Assembly (NCBI GenBank): GCA_036362785.1
Contig: CP143625.1
Span: forward strand, 1,985,114-2,049,113
Direction: 5' to 3'
DNA from: a beta proteobacterium MWH-UniP1
GTDB lineage: Bacteria > Pseudomonadota > Gammaproteobacteria > Burkholderiales > Burkholderiaceae_A
Length of the DNA stretch: 64,000 nucleotides
Positions within the stretch are counted from its first letter, which is position 1; each line of letters starts with the position of its first letter. This document shows, in pieces, positions 1 to 8,075 of the stretch. A program made the translations under genes and the position numbers. The notes beneath the pieces are model-generated. The model was not told the DNA's origin, ran no database searches, and saw only the letters and a program-made list of their open reading frames with translations.

Positions 1-949
1 GCTTGGCCTGACAACACTTGCCGTGTCATTGGGCAACAGCATGGCAACGCTTGCCCACCAGAGTTGGGCCGTGGCCTGGACCAACAATGCTGCATCACAA
101 ACTCGCCTAGTGGCCGCCCGAGAGGCCTTGGCCCTTTTTGGTGTGATTGTTGCAGCGATGATTGCGGCGCAACGCTCTGGCCTATCAATGGCCATTGTCG
201 TGTTGGCGGCGGGCGCTCTTGCCGTTTTACTCACCATGGGCCTGCGTCGATACGGGGCAGCCGCACGTCCGGCCACAACGCAAGCCAATGTGGCCTGGAG
301 ACAGATATTGGCGCAACGCGCTTTTGCGCGTCTGCTCGCGGCCTTTGGAATCAATGCGCTGGCCAACGCTGTGCCTGCCACCCTTGTCTTATTTTTCTTG
401 GCCGATTTGCTCGGAGCCAGCAGCGATCAGTCCAGTGTCTTGCTTGCCGCTTATTTTGCTTGTGCCGCCGCTAGCGTTGCCTTTTGGTCCTGGGCCAGCC
501 GGCGCCTTGGCGCCATGATGGCGTGGCGAATTGCCATGCTGATCGCGGTAATCGCGTTTGTCTGGACGCTATCGCTTGATCGGGGTGACATTGTGGCTTT
601 TACAGTCATTTGTCTTGCCACCGGATTCGCCCTTGGCGCAGAACTCGTGTGCCCGCCGGTGCTGTTGGGCCGACTCATTGACCAAGGCGGCCACCGTGGC
701 CAGCTGGAGTCAAGCTACTTTGGCATTTGGAATCTGATCATCAAACTGGCGCTTGCCCTAGCCGCTGGGCTTGCATTGCCAGCGCTTGCCCTGCTGAGCT
801 ATAGCCCCGGCCAGCCTGCGCTTGAGGGCAACAATCTTGATGCACTACAGTGGGCTTATGCCGGCGTGCCATGTATTTTGAAATGCATCGCCATTGTGGC
901 CCTTGGCCGCGTCGAACCCAAACCAAATTTATCCAGGAGCACGATATGA
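1..949 (+). CDS. GPH/MFS-family sugar-cation symporter-like transporter, 5' end cut by window
   Basis: The reading frame is open from base 2, so the N-terminus lies outside the window. What is visible is a hydrophobic membrane protein of about 315 residues with many transmembrane helices. The first visible part has the GPH (MFS_2) look, with an A-x-x-H-Q-x-x-A segment followed by polar residues and an Arg-rich loop before the next helix. The substrate cannot be read from sequence. The stop overlaps the start of the DUF3833 lipoprotein gene by 4 bp (ATGA), so the two are co-translated. MFS proteins of this type occur with DUF3833, SDR and cyclopropane-fatty-acid-synthase-like genes in many proteobacteria, which suggests that the operon begins upstream of the window. 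Confidence 0.8.
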   Translation, partial: LGLTTLAVSLGNSMATLAHQSWAVAWTNNAASQTRLVAAREALALFGVIVAAMIAAQRSGLSMAIVVLAAGALAVLLTMGLRRYGAAARPATTQANVAWRQILAQRAFARLLAAFGINALANAVPATLVLFFLADLLGASSDQSSVLLAAYFACAAASVAFWSWASRRLGAMMAWRIAMLIAVIAFVWTLSLDRGDIVAFTVICLATGFALGAELVCPPVLLGRLIDQGGHRGQLESSYFGIWNLIIKLALALAAGLALPALALLSYSPGQPALEGNNLDALQWAYAGVPCILKCIAIVALGRVEPKPNLSRSTI

Positions 950-1506
950 ATCTTCTTAAACAACTTAACGCGATACGCTCACGGCTCGCACTCCTGCTGG
1001 CAGCAGCCATTGCCGGTGTCATGGTGATGGGCTGTGCAGGGCCGGATCCATCGGTTTATCTCAAAGAAAAACCTGCACTGGATCTGAAGCAATATTTCAA
1101 TGGCGAGATCAAAGGCTGGGGCATGGTTCAGAATCGCAGCGGCCAAGTAGACCGTCGTTTTGTGGTCACCATTCAGGCCTCTTGGGTCGGCGATGAAGGA
1201 ACACTTGATGAACACTTTGAGTGGTCAGACGGTGAGAAACAACGCCGCATCTGGAAACTGAAGGCCGCAGGCCCCAATCGTTATATCGGCACTGCCGACG
1301 ATGTCGATGGCCAGGCAATTGGCGAGATTTATGGCAATACCCTGCGCTGGCGATACACGCTGAATGTGCCATTTCGCGGAAGCACAATTGGCCTGGACTT
1401 CGATGACTGGATGCTGCTGATCGACAATCAGGTCATGTTGAATCGTGCCGTTTTTAGTAAATGGGGCATTCGCATGGGCGAGGTCACCCTGTCGTTTCGC
1501 AAATAA
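946..1506 (+). CDS. DUF3833-family lipoprotein
   Basis: This encodes a 186-residue protein. The ATG at 946 is chosen because an AGGAG Shine-Dalgarno sequence lies at 935-939 and the start overlaps the upstream stop. The N-terminus is basic, followed by a hydrophobic stretch ending in a lipobox-like V-M-G-C, so it should be an outer- or inner-membrane lipoprotein. The rest (Y-F-N-G-x-I-K-G-W-G, F-x-W-S-D-G, W-x-L near the middle, D-D-W near the end) matches DUF3833 as I remember the family. DUF3833 proteins are usually found with SDR, SnoaL-like and CFA-synthase-like genes in lipid or stress operons; the molecular function is unknown. Confidence 0.8.
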   Translation: MNLLKQLNAIRSRLALLLAAAIAGVMVMGCAGPDPSVYLKEKPALDLKQYFNGEIKGWGMVQNRSGQVDRRFVVTIQASWVGDEGTLDEHFEWSDGEKQRRIWKLKAAGPNRYIGTADDVDGQAIGEIYGNTLRWRYTLNVPFRGSTIGLDFDDWMLLIDNQVMLNRAVFSKWGIRMGEVTLSFRK

Positions 1507-1537
1507 TTCCCAGCACTAAACGAATGCAAAGATTTCC

Positions 1538-2317
1538 ATGCTGAGCCTAAACCCGCCCATTCGTGATTGGCACAACAAGACCGTATGGATTGTTGGTGCA
1601 TCGTCAGGCATTGGCCTGGCGCTCACCCATCTTCTGGTCGCGCGCGGTGCGCGTGTTGTGGCGAGTGCGCGCCGACAAGCGGTTCTTGATGAAATCCAGC
1701 CGGCACCGTTTCTCAATGTTGCTTGTGATGTGGCCCAGGCCGATTCGATTACCGCAGCCCTTGCCACCATGGAAAAGGCCAACGCTATTCCAGATGTGGT
1801 GATCTGGCTCGCTGGTGTCTATTGCCCTATGCCCGCACATCAACTGGACATGGCTGGTGTTCGTGAGACTTTCGATATCAATTTGATCTCGGCCTATCAA
1901 GCGCAGGCCGCGCTCGTCAGTCTCTGGCGCGCTGATCCACAACGGCAACGCCACTGGGTTTTGGTGTCGAGCGTTGCGGGCTATAGCGGCCTGCCACAGG
2001 CCGCTGCCTATGGCGCAAGCAAGGCAGCCATGACCTATCTGGCCGAGACCAGCTATGTCGAGCTTCGGCCTTTGCATATTGCCGTGTCGGTGGTCCACCC
2101 CGGTTTTGTAGAGACCCGGCTTACGCAAAAAAATAATTTCAAAATGCCCGCCATCATTACGCCCGAGGCAGCGGCACAAGCAACGCTTGACGGGCTGGCC
2201 CAGGGTCGATTTGAAATCCACTACCCAAAACGGTTCACGCTGTGGCTCAAATTCTTGCGCATCCTTCCGTATGCCATTGCACTGCGCCTGATACGGATGG
2301 CAGTGCCCAAAGCATGA
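1538..2317 (+). CDS. short-chain dehydrogenase/reductase (SDR)
   Basis: A classical SDR of 259 residues. The NAD(P)-binding motif G-A-S-S-G-I-G is at residues 20-26, the catalytic Ser is S145, and the Y-x-x-x-K pair is Y158/K162. The usual N-A-G is replaced by L-A-G at 91-93. An Arg-Arg pair after the second strand (A-S-A-R-R) suggests NADPH preference. The substrate is unknown. The gene sits 31 bp after the DUF3833 gene and 46 bp before the SnoaL-like gene, same strand, so it is probably in the same operon. SDRs in this neighbourhood accompany fatty-acid-modifying enzymes, which is context only. Confidence 0.85.
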   Translation: MLSLNPPIRDWHNKTVWIVGASSGIGLALTHLLVARGARVVASARRQAVLDEIQPAPFLNVACDVAQADSITAALATMEKANAIPDVVIWLAGVYCPMPAHQLDMAGVRETFDINLISAYQAQAALVSLWRADPQRQRHWVLVSSVAGYSGLPQAAAYGASKAAMTYLAETSYVELRPLHIAVSVVHPGFVETRLTQKNNFKMPAIITPEAAAQATLDGLAQGRFEIHYPKRFTLWLKFLRILPYAIALRLIRMAVPKA

Positions 2318-2363
2318 GCTCAAGATCTTGCGCCGGCCAATCGTCCAACATGGGGTGCCAGCG

Positions 2364-2804
2364 ATGATGAACTATGACCGTTTTATTACAGCGGCAGAAC
2401 AACTCAGCCAAGACACGGTGGATCAGCTTGCCGATTTTTATGCGCCCGATTGCGAATTCACCGACCCGTTTCAAAAAGTCCGGGGCAGGGATCGTGTGCG
2501 GGACATCTATCTAGAGATGTTTAATCAACTAGACCGCCCACGCTTTACCAATGTCCGCCTGCTGGGGTCCCCAAATCCATCTGGCTCTGAAGTCATGATT
2601 GGCTGGACCTTTGAATTCGCACTTGGCCCGAACAAACCGCGCCAAAGCATTGCCGGCGCAAGCCTGCTTGTTATTGATGCCCAGGGCCTGATTCAGTCCC
2701 ATCATGACTATTGGGACGCATCCCGCCTGATGGAGTCTCTTCCCCTGATTGGCCGAATAATCCATTGGATTCGGCAGAAAATTGGTCGCCCCAGCAAGTC
2801 TTGA
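2364..2804 (+). CDS. SnoaL/NTF2-like protein
   Basis: This encodes about 146 residues in the NTF2-like cone fold: an N-terminal helix, then L-A-D-F-Y-A-P-D-C-E-F-x-D-P-F, the signature of the nuclear transport factor 2/SnoaL group, then strands ending in H-H-D-Y-W-D-A. The ATG at 2364 is preferred over an upstream in-frame TTG at 2328, since conserved sequence begins shortly after it; a second ATG follows at once. Such proteins may be isomerases, hydratases or simple ligand binders, and the reaction cannot be deduced. It is co-directional with the SDR and the ferritin-like gene. Confidence 0.75.
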   Translation: MMNYDRFITAAEQLSQDTVDQLADFYAPDCEFTDPFQKVRGRDRVRDIYLEMFNQLDRPRFTNVRLLGSPNPSGSEVMIGWTFEFALGPNKPRQSIAGASLLVIDAQGLIQSHHDYWDASRLMESLPLIGRIIHWIRQKIGRPSKS

Positions 2805-2839
2805 CCTTACAATGGGGGCGATTTTTTTGAGACCACAAC

Positions 2840-3688
2840 ATGCGCGCACCCCAAGCCCCTGAAATGCTGTACCCCGAACTCTTTCGAGACTTTGAACGTG
2901 TCCGCTGGGACCTGGAAAAAGATATCGATTGGCAGGCTTTTGATCCTGCCCTGCTATCCGATGAGCAGGCCATGACCATCAAGATGAATGCCATCACTGA
3001 ATGGGCAGCCTTGCCAGCAACAGAAATGTTTCTGCGTGACAACCGCAATGACAGTGACTTCTCGGCCTTCATGTCCATCTGGTTTTATGAAGAGCAAAAA
3101 CATTCGCTCGTCCTTATGGAATATCTGCGCCGTTTTCGGCCCGAGCTGGTGCCGACCGAAGCAGAGCTTCACGCCGTTCGTTTTGAGTTTGATCCCGCGC
3201 CAGCACTTGAAACCCTGATGCTGCATTTCTGTGGAGAGATTCGACTGAATCACTGGTACCGCTGTGCGGCGCAGTGGCACACCGAACCAGTGATTCGCCA
3301 GATCTATGAAACGATCGCCAAAGACGAGGCCCGCCATGGGGGCGCCTATCTGCGTTACATGAAAAAAGCATTGATCACGACAGGCGAAGCCGCCAAAACT
3401 GCCTTTGCAAAAATTGGTGTCTTAATGGCCTCTGCGCGCCGCACATCTCAGGCCCTGCACCCCACCAATCTGCATGTCAACCAGGCCCTCTTTCCTAACG
3501 ACACCGTGCAAAGCAGAACCCCCGAGCCGGGCTGGTTAGAGCATTGGTTAGACCAGCAGATTCAATTCAATAGCGACTGGGAGTCAAAGGTTGCCGAGCG
3601 CATTTTGCATAATCTGTCTTTGCTCTTTGATCAGTCTTTTCAGTCTGTGCAAGAGTTAAATCGTTTTCGAAAATCCTTGGCTGCTTAA
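2840..3688 (+). CDS. di-iron ferritin-like protein (acyl-ACP-desaturase-like fold)
   Basis: A 282-residue helical protein with the ligand pattern of a ferritin-like di-iron carboxylate centre: E54 and E62 in one helix, E-E-Q-K-H at 84-88, E133 in the next helix, and D-E-A-R-H at 162-166. The two E/D-E-x-x-H boxes resemble those of plant-type stearoyl-ACP desaturases and related long ferritin-like proteins. It is therefore likely a di-iron oxygenase or desaturase; the substrate is unknown. It ends the SDR/SnoaL run. A lipid substrate would fit the neighbours, but this is inference. The start at 2840 follows a short AT-rich gap with no strong Shine-Dalgarno sequence. Confidence 0.75.
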   Translation: MRAPQAPEMLYPELFRDFERVRWDLEKDIDWQAFDPALLSDEQAMTIKMNAITEWAALPATEMFLRDNRNDSDFSAFMSIWFYEEQKHSLVLMEYLRRFRPELVPTEAELHAVRFEFDPAPALETLMLHFCGEIRLNHWYRCAAQWHTEPVIRQIYETIAKDEARHGGAYLRYMKKALITTGEAAKTAFAKIGVLMASARRTSQALHPTNLHVNQALFPNDTVQSRTPEPGWLEHWLDQQIQFNSDWESKVAERILHNLSLLFDQSFQSVQELNRFRKSLAA

Positions 3689-3705
3689 CAAAGCGCTGAC
3701 ATCAC

Positions 3706-4188
3706 TTGTTTCCCGCACCGTCGTTCGAATCCAAAATCACGCCGCCCGATTCACTTGGGTCAAGGCTGTCTGGCTTGGCACGGCCAATTGTGTTTACCAA
3801 TGGTGTCTTTGATCTGCTGCACCGTGGCCATGTGACCTATCTTGCTCAGGCACGGGCCCATGGGGCGAGCCTGATTGTGGCGCTTAACGATGATGCTTCT
3901 ACCCGCCGGCTTGGCAAAGGGGAAGATCGGCCCATCAATCTGCTCGAAGATCGTTTGGCTGTGGTGGCAGCACTTGAGAGTGTTTCTCTGGTCACTTGGT
4001 TTTCCGATGACACGCCATTGGCCCTGATTCAGGCCGTTAGCCCACAGGTGCTGGTCAAAGGCGGGGACTGGCCGGTGGAAAAAATCGTGGGGGCCGATTG
4101 GGTCCAGGCACGTGGCGGCCAAGTACTGTCAATTCCTTTTGAGCACGAACGCTCAACCACCCGAATGCTGGAAAAAATTCGGGGCTAG
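3706..4188 (+). CDS. rfaE2: D-glycero-beta-D-manno-heptose 1-phosphate adenylyltransferase
   Basis: This is the stand-alone nucleotidyltransferase half of HldE/RfaE (160 residues). It adds AMP from ATP to heptose 1-phosphate to give ADP-heptose for the lipopolysaccharide inner core. Visible are F-T-N-G-V-F-D at 30-36, the H-R-G-H nucleotidyltransferase motif at 39-42, V-K-G-G-D-W, and the C-terminal E-x-x-x-S-T-T segment. There is no ATG before the conserved core, so the TTG at 3706 is the likely start; the family normally has about 25-30 residues ahead of F-T-N-G. The kinase half (RfaE1) is not in this window. It converges on coaX with only 3 bp between stops. Confidence 0.9.
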   Translation: MFPAPSFESKITPPDSLGSRLSGLARPIVFTNGVFDLLHRGHVTYLAQARAHGASLIVALNDDASTRRLGKGEDRPINLLEDRLAVVAALESVSLVTWFSDDTPLALIQAVSPQVLVKGGDWPVEKIVGADWVQARGGQVLSIPFEHERSTTRMLEKIRG

Positions 4189-4191
4189 TCT

Positions 4192-5112
4192 TTAAACGGT
4201 CTGCCCATCGGCCAGGGCTAAAGCCAGTAAGCCTGCAAATATCAGATTGGGTTGGGTTCGAACCTTGCTGGCCACCTGAGCATCACGATCAGCAAGCGCC
4301 AAAGCCTCTTGCCAATAGCCGGAAGCGCCGCCATGAATCCAAATCTGACAAACATCAAAGCGACTGATTAAAGGCGCCACCAAAGCGGTTTGTGCCAGCC
4401 CAATGCCCTGCGCAATGGCAACCCGCGTGTCCTTTGGAATATCCGAAGCAGACACGCAAGGGGAATCAATGGTGAGTTGTAAATCTCGGGTGCCCCTGCG
4501 CAATGAAGCGTTCATCAGTCCAACGCCTGGGAAAATCCATCCGCCTAAAAATTCATAGGCGCCCTGTTGTGTCTTCGATGCCCGCACGAGATCAATGGTT
4601 GTGGCCGTACCCGCACTAACAATCATGTGGGTCTGCCCGGGAAGAATCGGACTCGATGCCACTAGGCCCACTGCAGAAACCCAACGATCCGCACCCAGCT
4701 GTGCCGGGTTGGTATAGCGATTCAACACGAGCTTGCCCAGCGCAGGCAGCGGAAGTTCTTGCACTGGCCTGTGGGCCGATGGTGCTGCTGCATGACTGAT
4801 CGCACGAAAGGCAGCGCTCACAGAATTCATCACGTCTTCAGGGCCGACAGCACTCCACGACAGTTGCCACTGGCCTGATGCCATCTCTGCTTGCGCGCCA
4901 AGCGCGAGGGCAGCTTGTTGCCATGCGTCGCGCAGACCATTGGTCGTCACTAAATCATTGTCTAAACGCACAACTGGGGCGCTCATCACCTGCTGCAGGG
5001 CCTTGCTGATCGATCGTGACGGCATCGAGGTGACAGGCTCGGCTAGGCGATGGCATTGAAATTTCAAGGCGGAATTGCCAGCGTCGACCAAAAGAAGAGT
5101 TCGCGGGCTCAT
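4192..5112 (-). CDS. coaX: type III pantothenate kinase
   Basis: CoaX phosphorylates pantothenate, the first step of coenzyme A synthesis. The 306-residue protein has the ASKHA-fold phosphate-binding motif D-A-G-N-S near residues 10-14, the catalytic G-A-D-R at 140-143 and S-A-G-T-A-T-T-I-D at 166-174. It is somewhat longer than the 240-260 residues common in the family. Its ATG overlaps the birA stop by 4 bp, so the two are translationally coupled; birA-coaX pairing is a betaproteobacterial hallmark (the two are fused in Neisseria). In Bordetella this gene was first described as baf, a regulator of toxin transcription. Confidence 0.9.
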   Translation of the reverse strand: MSPRTLLLVDAGNSALKFQCHRLAEPVTSMPSRSISKALQQVMSAPVVRLDNDLVTTNGLRDAWQQAALALGAQAEMASGQWQLSWSAVGPEDVMNSVSAAFRAISHAAAPSAHRPVQELPLPALGKLVLNRYTNPAQLGADRWVSAVGLVASSPILPGQTHMIVSAGTATTIDLVRASKTQQGAYEFLGGWIFPGVGLMNASLRRGTRDLQLTIDSPCVSASDIPKDTRVAIAQGIGLAQTALVAPLISRFDVCQIWIHGGASGYWQEALALADRDAQVASKVRTQPNLIFAGLLALALADGQTV

Positions 5113-5936
5113 GTGCTAACCGCCGCCACATCTGGTGCAAAACGTAAGGACAACTCTCCGATCGCTACGGTCTGCTGTTGGCCATCGACTTGAAGCATCA
5201 GCTCGCCCCTGGTGTTAATGCCTTGATTGAATCCCGTCATGAGTGTTGCACCGGTAACCGGGTGCACCACCGATACGATCGCATCGGCGGCGACATCACG
5301 GCGGCGATATTCAGATTGATAAACATCAGCGGTGGCGATAGTCTGCGCAACGCTCAAATCATCAGTCGCCGCCTGGGCAATGGCCATCACGATCTGCTCT
5401 GGGTCGGGATTGGCCACACCCAGCCGACGCAAATCCGTGACTGGCCGGCCAATCTCGGGCAATACGCTCCAGGCTAAATTAATACCCACGCCCGCAACAC
5501 ACCACCATTGGCCGCCCACCAGATGACGCGACACCAAGATGCCAGCAAGCTTGGCCTGTTGGGCCATTACATCGTTTGGCCACTTCACACCCAGCACACT
5601 GCGTAACTCCGGATAGCTTGTCTCGAGTGCTGAAATCACCAGCAAACTCCAGCGTATCGGCCAGGCCATGTCACTGGCCTGCGCCTGCTGCTCAGGCCAG
5701 GCAATCGATAGGGCCAGGCCCCCATCGGGGCTGTCTTGCCAACGGCGACCATGGCTTGCGATGCCCTGGGTCTGCCGCGTTGTCCAAAGGCCAAATGGCC
5801 GTGCCAGACCCAATTCAGGCTGGGGCGGCTTGTCACGGTGGTCCGATGCGCCAACGCCCGATAGCCGACGCAGCACTTCTCGCTGGGTGGAATCGGTAGT
5901 ATCGAGACGGTCACAAATCAACATTCTTGGCATCAT
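5109..5936 (-). CDS. birA: biotin--[acetyl-CoA-carboxylase] ligase, without DNA-binding domain
   Basis: BirA activates biotin to biotinyl-AMP and transfers it to biotin carboxyl carrier protein. Visible are D-T-T-D-S-T-Q at 12-18, the biotinyl-AMP loop S-H-G-R-R-W at 61-66, K-W-P-N-D at 118-122, K-L-A-G-I-L at 129-134, and a short C-terminal SH3-like domain. The protein starts directly with the catalytic domain, so it is a group I ligase with no N-terminal helix-turn-helix and should not act as a transcriptional repressor. It is divergent from the VanZ gene with only 23 bp between start codons, so promoters must overlap coding sequence. Confidence 0.92.
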   Translation of the reverse strand: MMPRMLICDRLDTTDSTQREVLRRLSGVGASDHRDKPPQPELGLARPFGLWTTRQTQGIASHGRRWQDSPDGGLALSIAWPEQQAQASDMAWPIRWSLLVISALETSYPELRSVLGVKWPNDVMAQQAKLAGILVSRHLVGGQWWCVAGVGINLAWSVLPEIGRPVTDLRRLGVANPDPEQIVMAIAQAATDDLSVAQTIATADVYQSEYRRRDVAADAIVSVVHPVTGATLMTGFNQGINTRGELMLQVDGQQQTVAIGELSLRFAPDVAAVST

Positions 5937-5959
5937 AGCCGTATGAACAAGGCTTTCCC

Positions 5960-7102
5960 ATGCCCCTAAGCCGCTCCACCTCCATGCTGGTGGCAGGCCT
6001 GCTCTATGCCTGCGGCATTGTGGTGATTTCGCTCACACCATTACAGGACTGGGTCTTTATTCCAGAGCCACCCTGGGGCTTTTTGTTTTTGCCGTGGCCC
6101 CGCTATTGGACTGGCTTTGATGTGTTGGTCAATGTGTTGGCCTATATTCCTTTGGGGCTATTACTTGGGCGCGGGCTCAGCCTGAAACTTCGCTCGGCGC
6201 AACAGCGTGCGCTTAAGGCTGTGCTCTTTTCTCTGTTATTGGGGGTGTTGCTTTCTTTGGTAATGGAAGGGCTACAGACCTATCTGCCGAGTCGGCGTCC
6301 GCAGTTGTTGGATGTCTTGGCCAATGGTTCGGGCACCTTGATCGGTGGTTTTTTTGCAGGGGCGTATGGCCGCAACAGGATTAGTTTTCATTTCAACGAA
6401 ACTCGGCCAATTGAAATCGGTGGCGCAATGCTTTTGGCGGTTTGGCTTTTGGCTCAAGCCGCACCCCAGCAAATCTGGCTCGCCTTGGGGGATATTGGCC
6501 TGCAAGTCGATTGGAGTCGTCAGATTCCGAGTGAGGTGGACTCTTTTGCAGCACAGCGCACACTTGCCGAGGCCCTGTGTGTTGCCTCTGCCATGCTGAG
6601 CTGTGCACTCATTTGTCACCTGACGCTGCTCGAATCATCCCGTTGGTTCCCAAGTTATCAGCCACGCCATTGGGCCATAACACTGATTACTGTGGTGGTC
6701 CTCACGCTTGGCATACGGGCCTGGTGGATCTGGGCCCTGTCGACACCAGGGGCACTTGAAGCTTGGTTTAATGCAGGCGCGCAGGCGGGGCTGGTGTTGG
6801 CTATTTTGAGTGGCTATGGCCTGGCTGGTGCCAGGCCCACTCAACAACGCATCGTTGCAATTGCTGGGCTTGCCGTCACCCTCATGCTGGCCAATAGCCT
6901 GCCCGAAAACGGCTATGCCGCAGAGACCTTTGCCGCATGGTCCAGGGGGCGGTGGTTCAACCTGCAGGCGCTGGCGAATCTGGCAGCCGCTTTGTGGCCT
7001 TTCGCGGCGATGACATGGCTGGTATTTGTGCTCACCAGAAAATCTGCCAGAAGCCTTGATCGCCGCCTGGGCAAACCCGGGATGCCAGGCCTATCACGAT
7101 AA
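5960..7102 (+). CDS. VanZ-family membrane protein
   Basis: A 380-residue protein with about ten hydrophobic segments. The first 130 residues match the VanZ-like domain: two helices, then N-V-L-A-Y-I-P-L-G, a third helix and E-G-L-Q-T-Y-L-P-S-R-x-P-x-L-x-D-V-x-x-N, the conserved acidic/asparagine loop. The C-terminal half is a further set of membrane helices that I do not recognise. VanZ itself gives low-level teicoplanin resistance by an unknown mechanism; these longer homologues have no established role. It is 9 bp from the following 2Fe-2S gene and probably co-transcribed with it. Confidence 0.8.
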   Translation: MPLSRSTSMLVAGLLYACGIVVISLTPLQDWVFIPEPPWGFLFLPWPRYWTGFDVLVNVLAYIPLGLLLGRGLSLKLRSAQQRALKAVLFSLLLGVLLSLVMEGLQTYLPSRRPQLLDVLANGSGTLIGGFFAGAYGRNRISFHFNETRPIEIGGAMLLAVWLLAQAAPQQIWLALGDIGLQVDWSRQIPSEVDSFAAQRTLAEALCVASAMLSCALICHLTLLESSRWFPSYQPRHWAITLITVVVLTLGIRAWWIWALSTPGALEAWFNAGAQAGLVLAILSGYGLAGARPTQQRIVAIAGLAVTLMLANSLPENGYAAETFAAWSRGRWFNLQALANLAAALWPFAAMTWLVFVLTRKSARSLDRRLGKPGMPGLSR

Positions 7103-7111
7103 AATCCGGCC

Positions 7112-7420
7112 ATGAGTTACTTTGAAAAACATGTCTTCTTTTGTGTCAACGAACGGGAACCGGGCGCTGAGTGCTGCAGCGCCTGCGGTGCCAACGAGAT
7201 GCAGGCCTATGCAAAAGAGCGCATTAAAACCTTGAAAAAAAACGGTCCTGGCAAGATTCGAATCAATCGTGCGGGCTGCCTTGACCGCTGCTCAGAAGGC
7301 CCTGTCATGGTGGTCTACCCAGACGCCGTCTGGTATCGCTATGTGGACCAGGCAGACATTGATGAAATCATTGACGAGCATTTACTAAATAACCGGCCTG
7401 TCGAACGGTTAAAAATTTGA
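7112..7420 (+). CDS. thioredoxin-like 2Fe-2S ferredoxin
   Basis: This encodes 102 residues with the cysteine spacing of the thioredoxin-fold [2Fe-2S] family (as in the NuoE C-terminal domain): C11, a C-C-x-x-C group at 21-25, and C56-x-x-x-C60 in G-C-L-D-R-C-S-E-G-P. The segment G-P-V-M-V-V-Y-P-D follows, as in stand-alone betaproteobacterial members. The redox partner is unknown. The stop overlaps a TTG start of the next gene (TTGA), so the ferredoxin and the hydrolase are coupled, an arrangement common in Burkholderiales. Confidence 0.88.
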   Translation: MSYFEKHVFFCVNEREPGAECCSACGANEMQAYAKERIKTLKKNGPGKIRINRAGCLDRCSEGPVMVVYPDAVWYRYVDQADIDEIIDEHLLNNRPVERLKI

Positions 7421-8073
7421 ACTCTGCAACCCAACGTTTTTTAATTCCCGGGCCAGCGGGCGCTCTTGAGGCCGCTCTGGATTTGCCCGCCAAAGATGTG
7501 GCTATTCAGGGGCTATCGGTTGTTGCACACCCGCACCCATTGTTTGGCGGCACACTCGATAACAAGGTGGCTCAGACCATTGCCCGAGCATTCGTCAATC
7601 AAGGCATGATTTGTTTGCGGCCAAACTTTCGCGGTGTTGGCAAGAGTGAATCCATTCATGATCACGGCCAAGGCGAAGTGGAAGATCTCTGGGCCGCATG
7701 GGATTGGCTGCTCTCGCACTATCCCGATGTTGGTGGCAAACGCTGGATGGGCGGGTTTTCTTTTGGCGCGGTCATGACCACCCACATTGCCCACGAATGG
7801 CCCCAGCACCCGATCACACAAGATCAACCTGAACTCAGTCGTGTCATCTTGGTGGGCCTTGGCATTGCCGATGAGCGTCGCGCACCCGCACCGCTCACGG
7901 CCGCAGCCCGCCTGATTCATGGAGAAGAAGACGAGGTGGTTAGTCTTAAAAAAGTTCTGGATTGGGTCGCGCCACAACAGCACCCTGTGTTGGTCATGCC
8001 GGCAGCCAGTCATTTTTTCCATGCAAAGCTGCCTTTTTTGCGGGACTGCATTACACGATGCCTGCTGGCCTAA
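7417..8073 (+). CDS. alpha/beta hydrolase
   Basis: A 218-residue hydrolase with the nucleophile elbow G-F-S-F-G at 113-117 (S115), preceded by R-P-N-F-R-G-V-G-x-S-E, a signature of the small cytosolic alpha/beta-hydrolase group (COG2945-like). The acid is in H-G-E-E-D-E-V-V and the His in A-S-H-F-F-H. There is no signal peptide. The start is a TTG at 7417 overlapping the upstream TGA; conserved sequence begins within ten residues of it and no ATG lies in between. The substrate is unknown. The dacA ATG follows its stop by 2 bp. Confidence 0.85.
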   Translation: MNSATQRFLIPGPAGALEAALDLPAKDVAIQGLSVVAHPHPLFGGTLDNKVAQTIARAFVNQGMICLRPNFRGVGKSESIHDHGQGEVEDLWAAWDWLLSHYPDVGGKRWMGGFSFGAVMTTHIAHEWPQHPITQDQPELSRVILVGLGIADERRAPAPLTAAARLIHGEEDEVVSLKKVLDWVAPQQHPVLVMPAASHFFHAKLPFLRDCITRCLLA

Positions 8074-8075
8074 GC

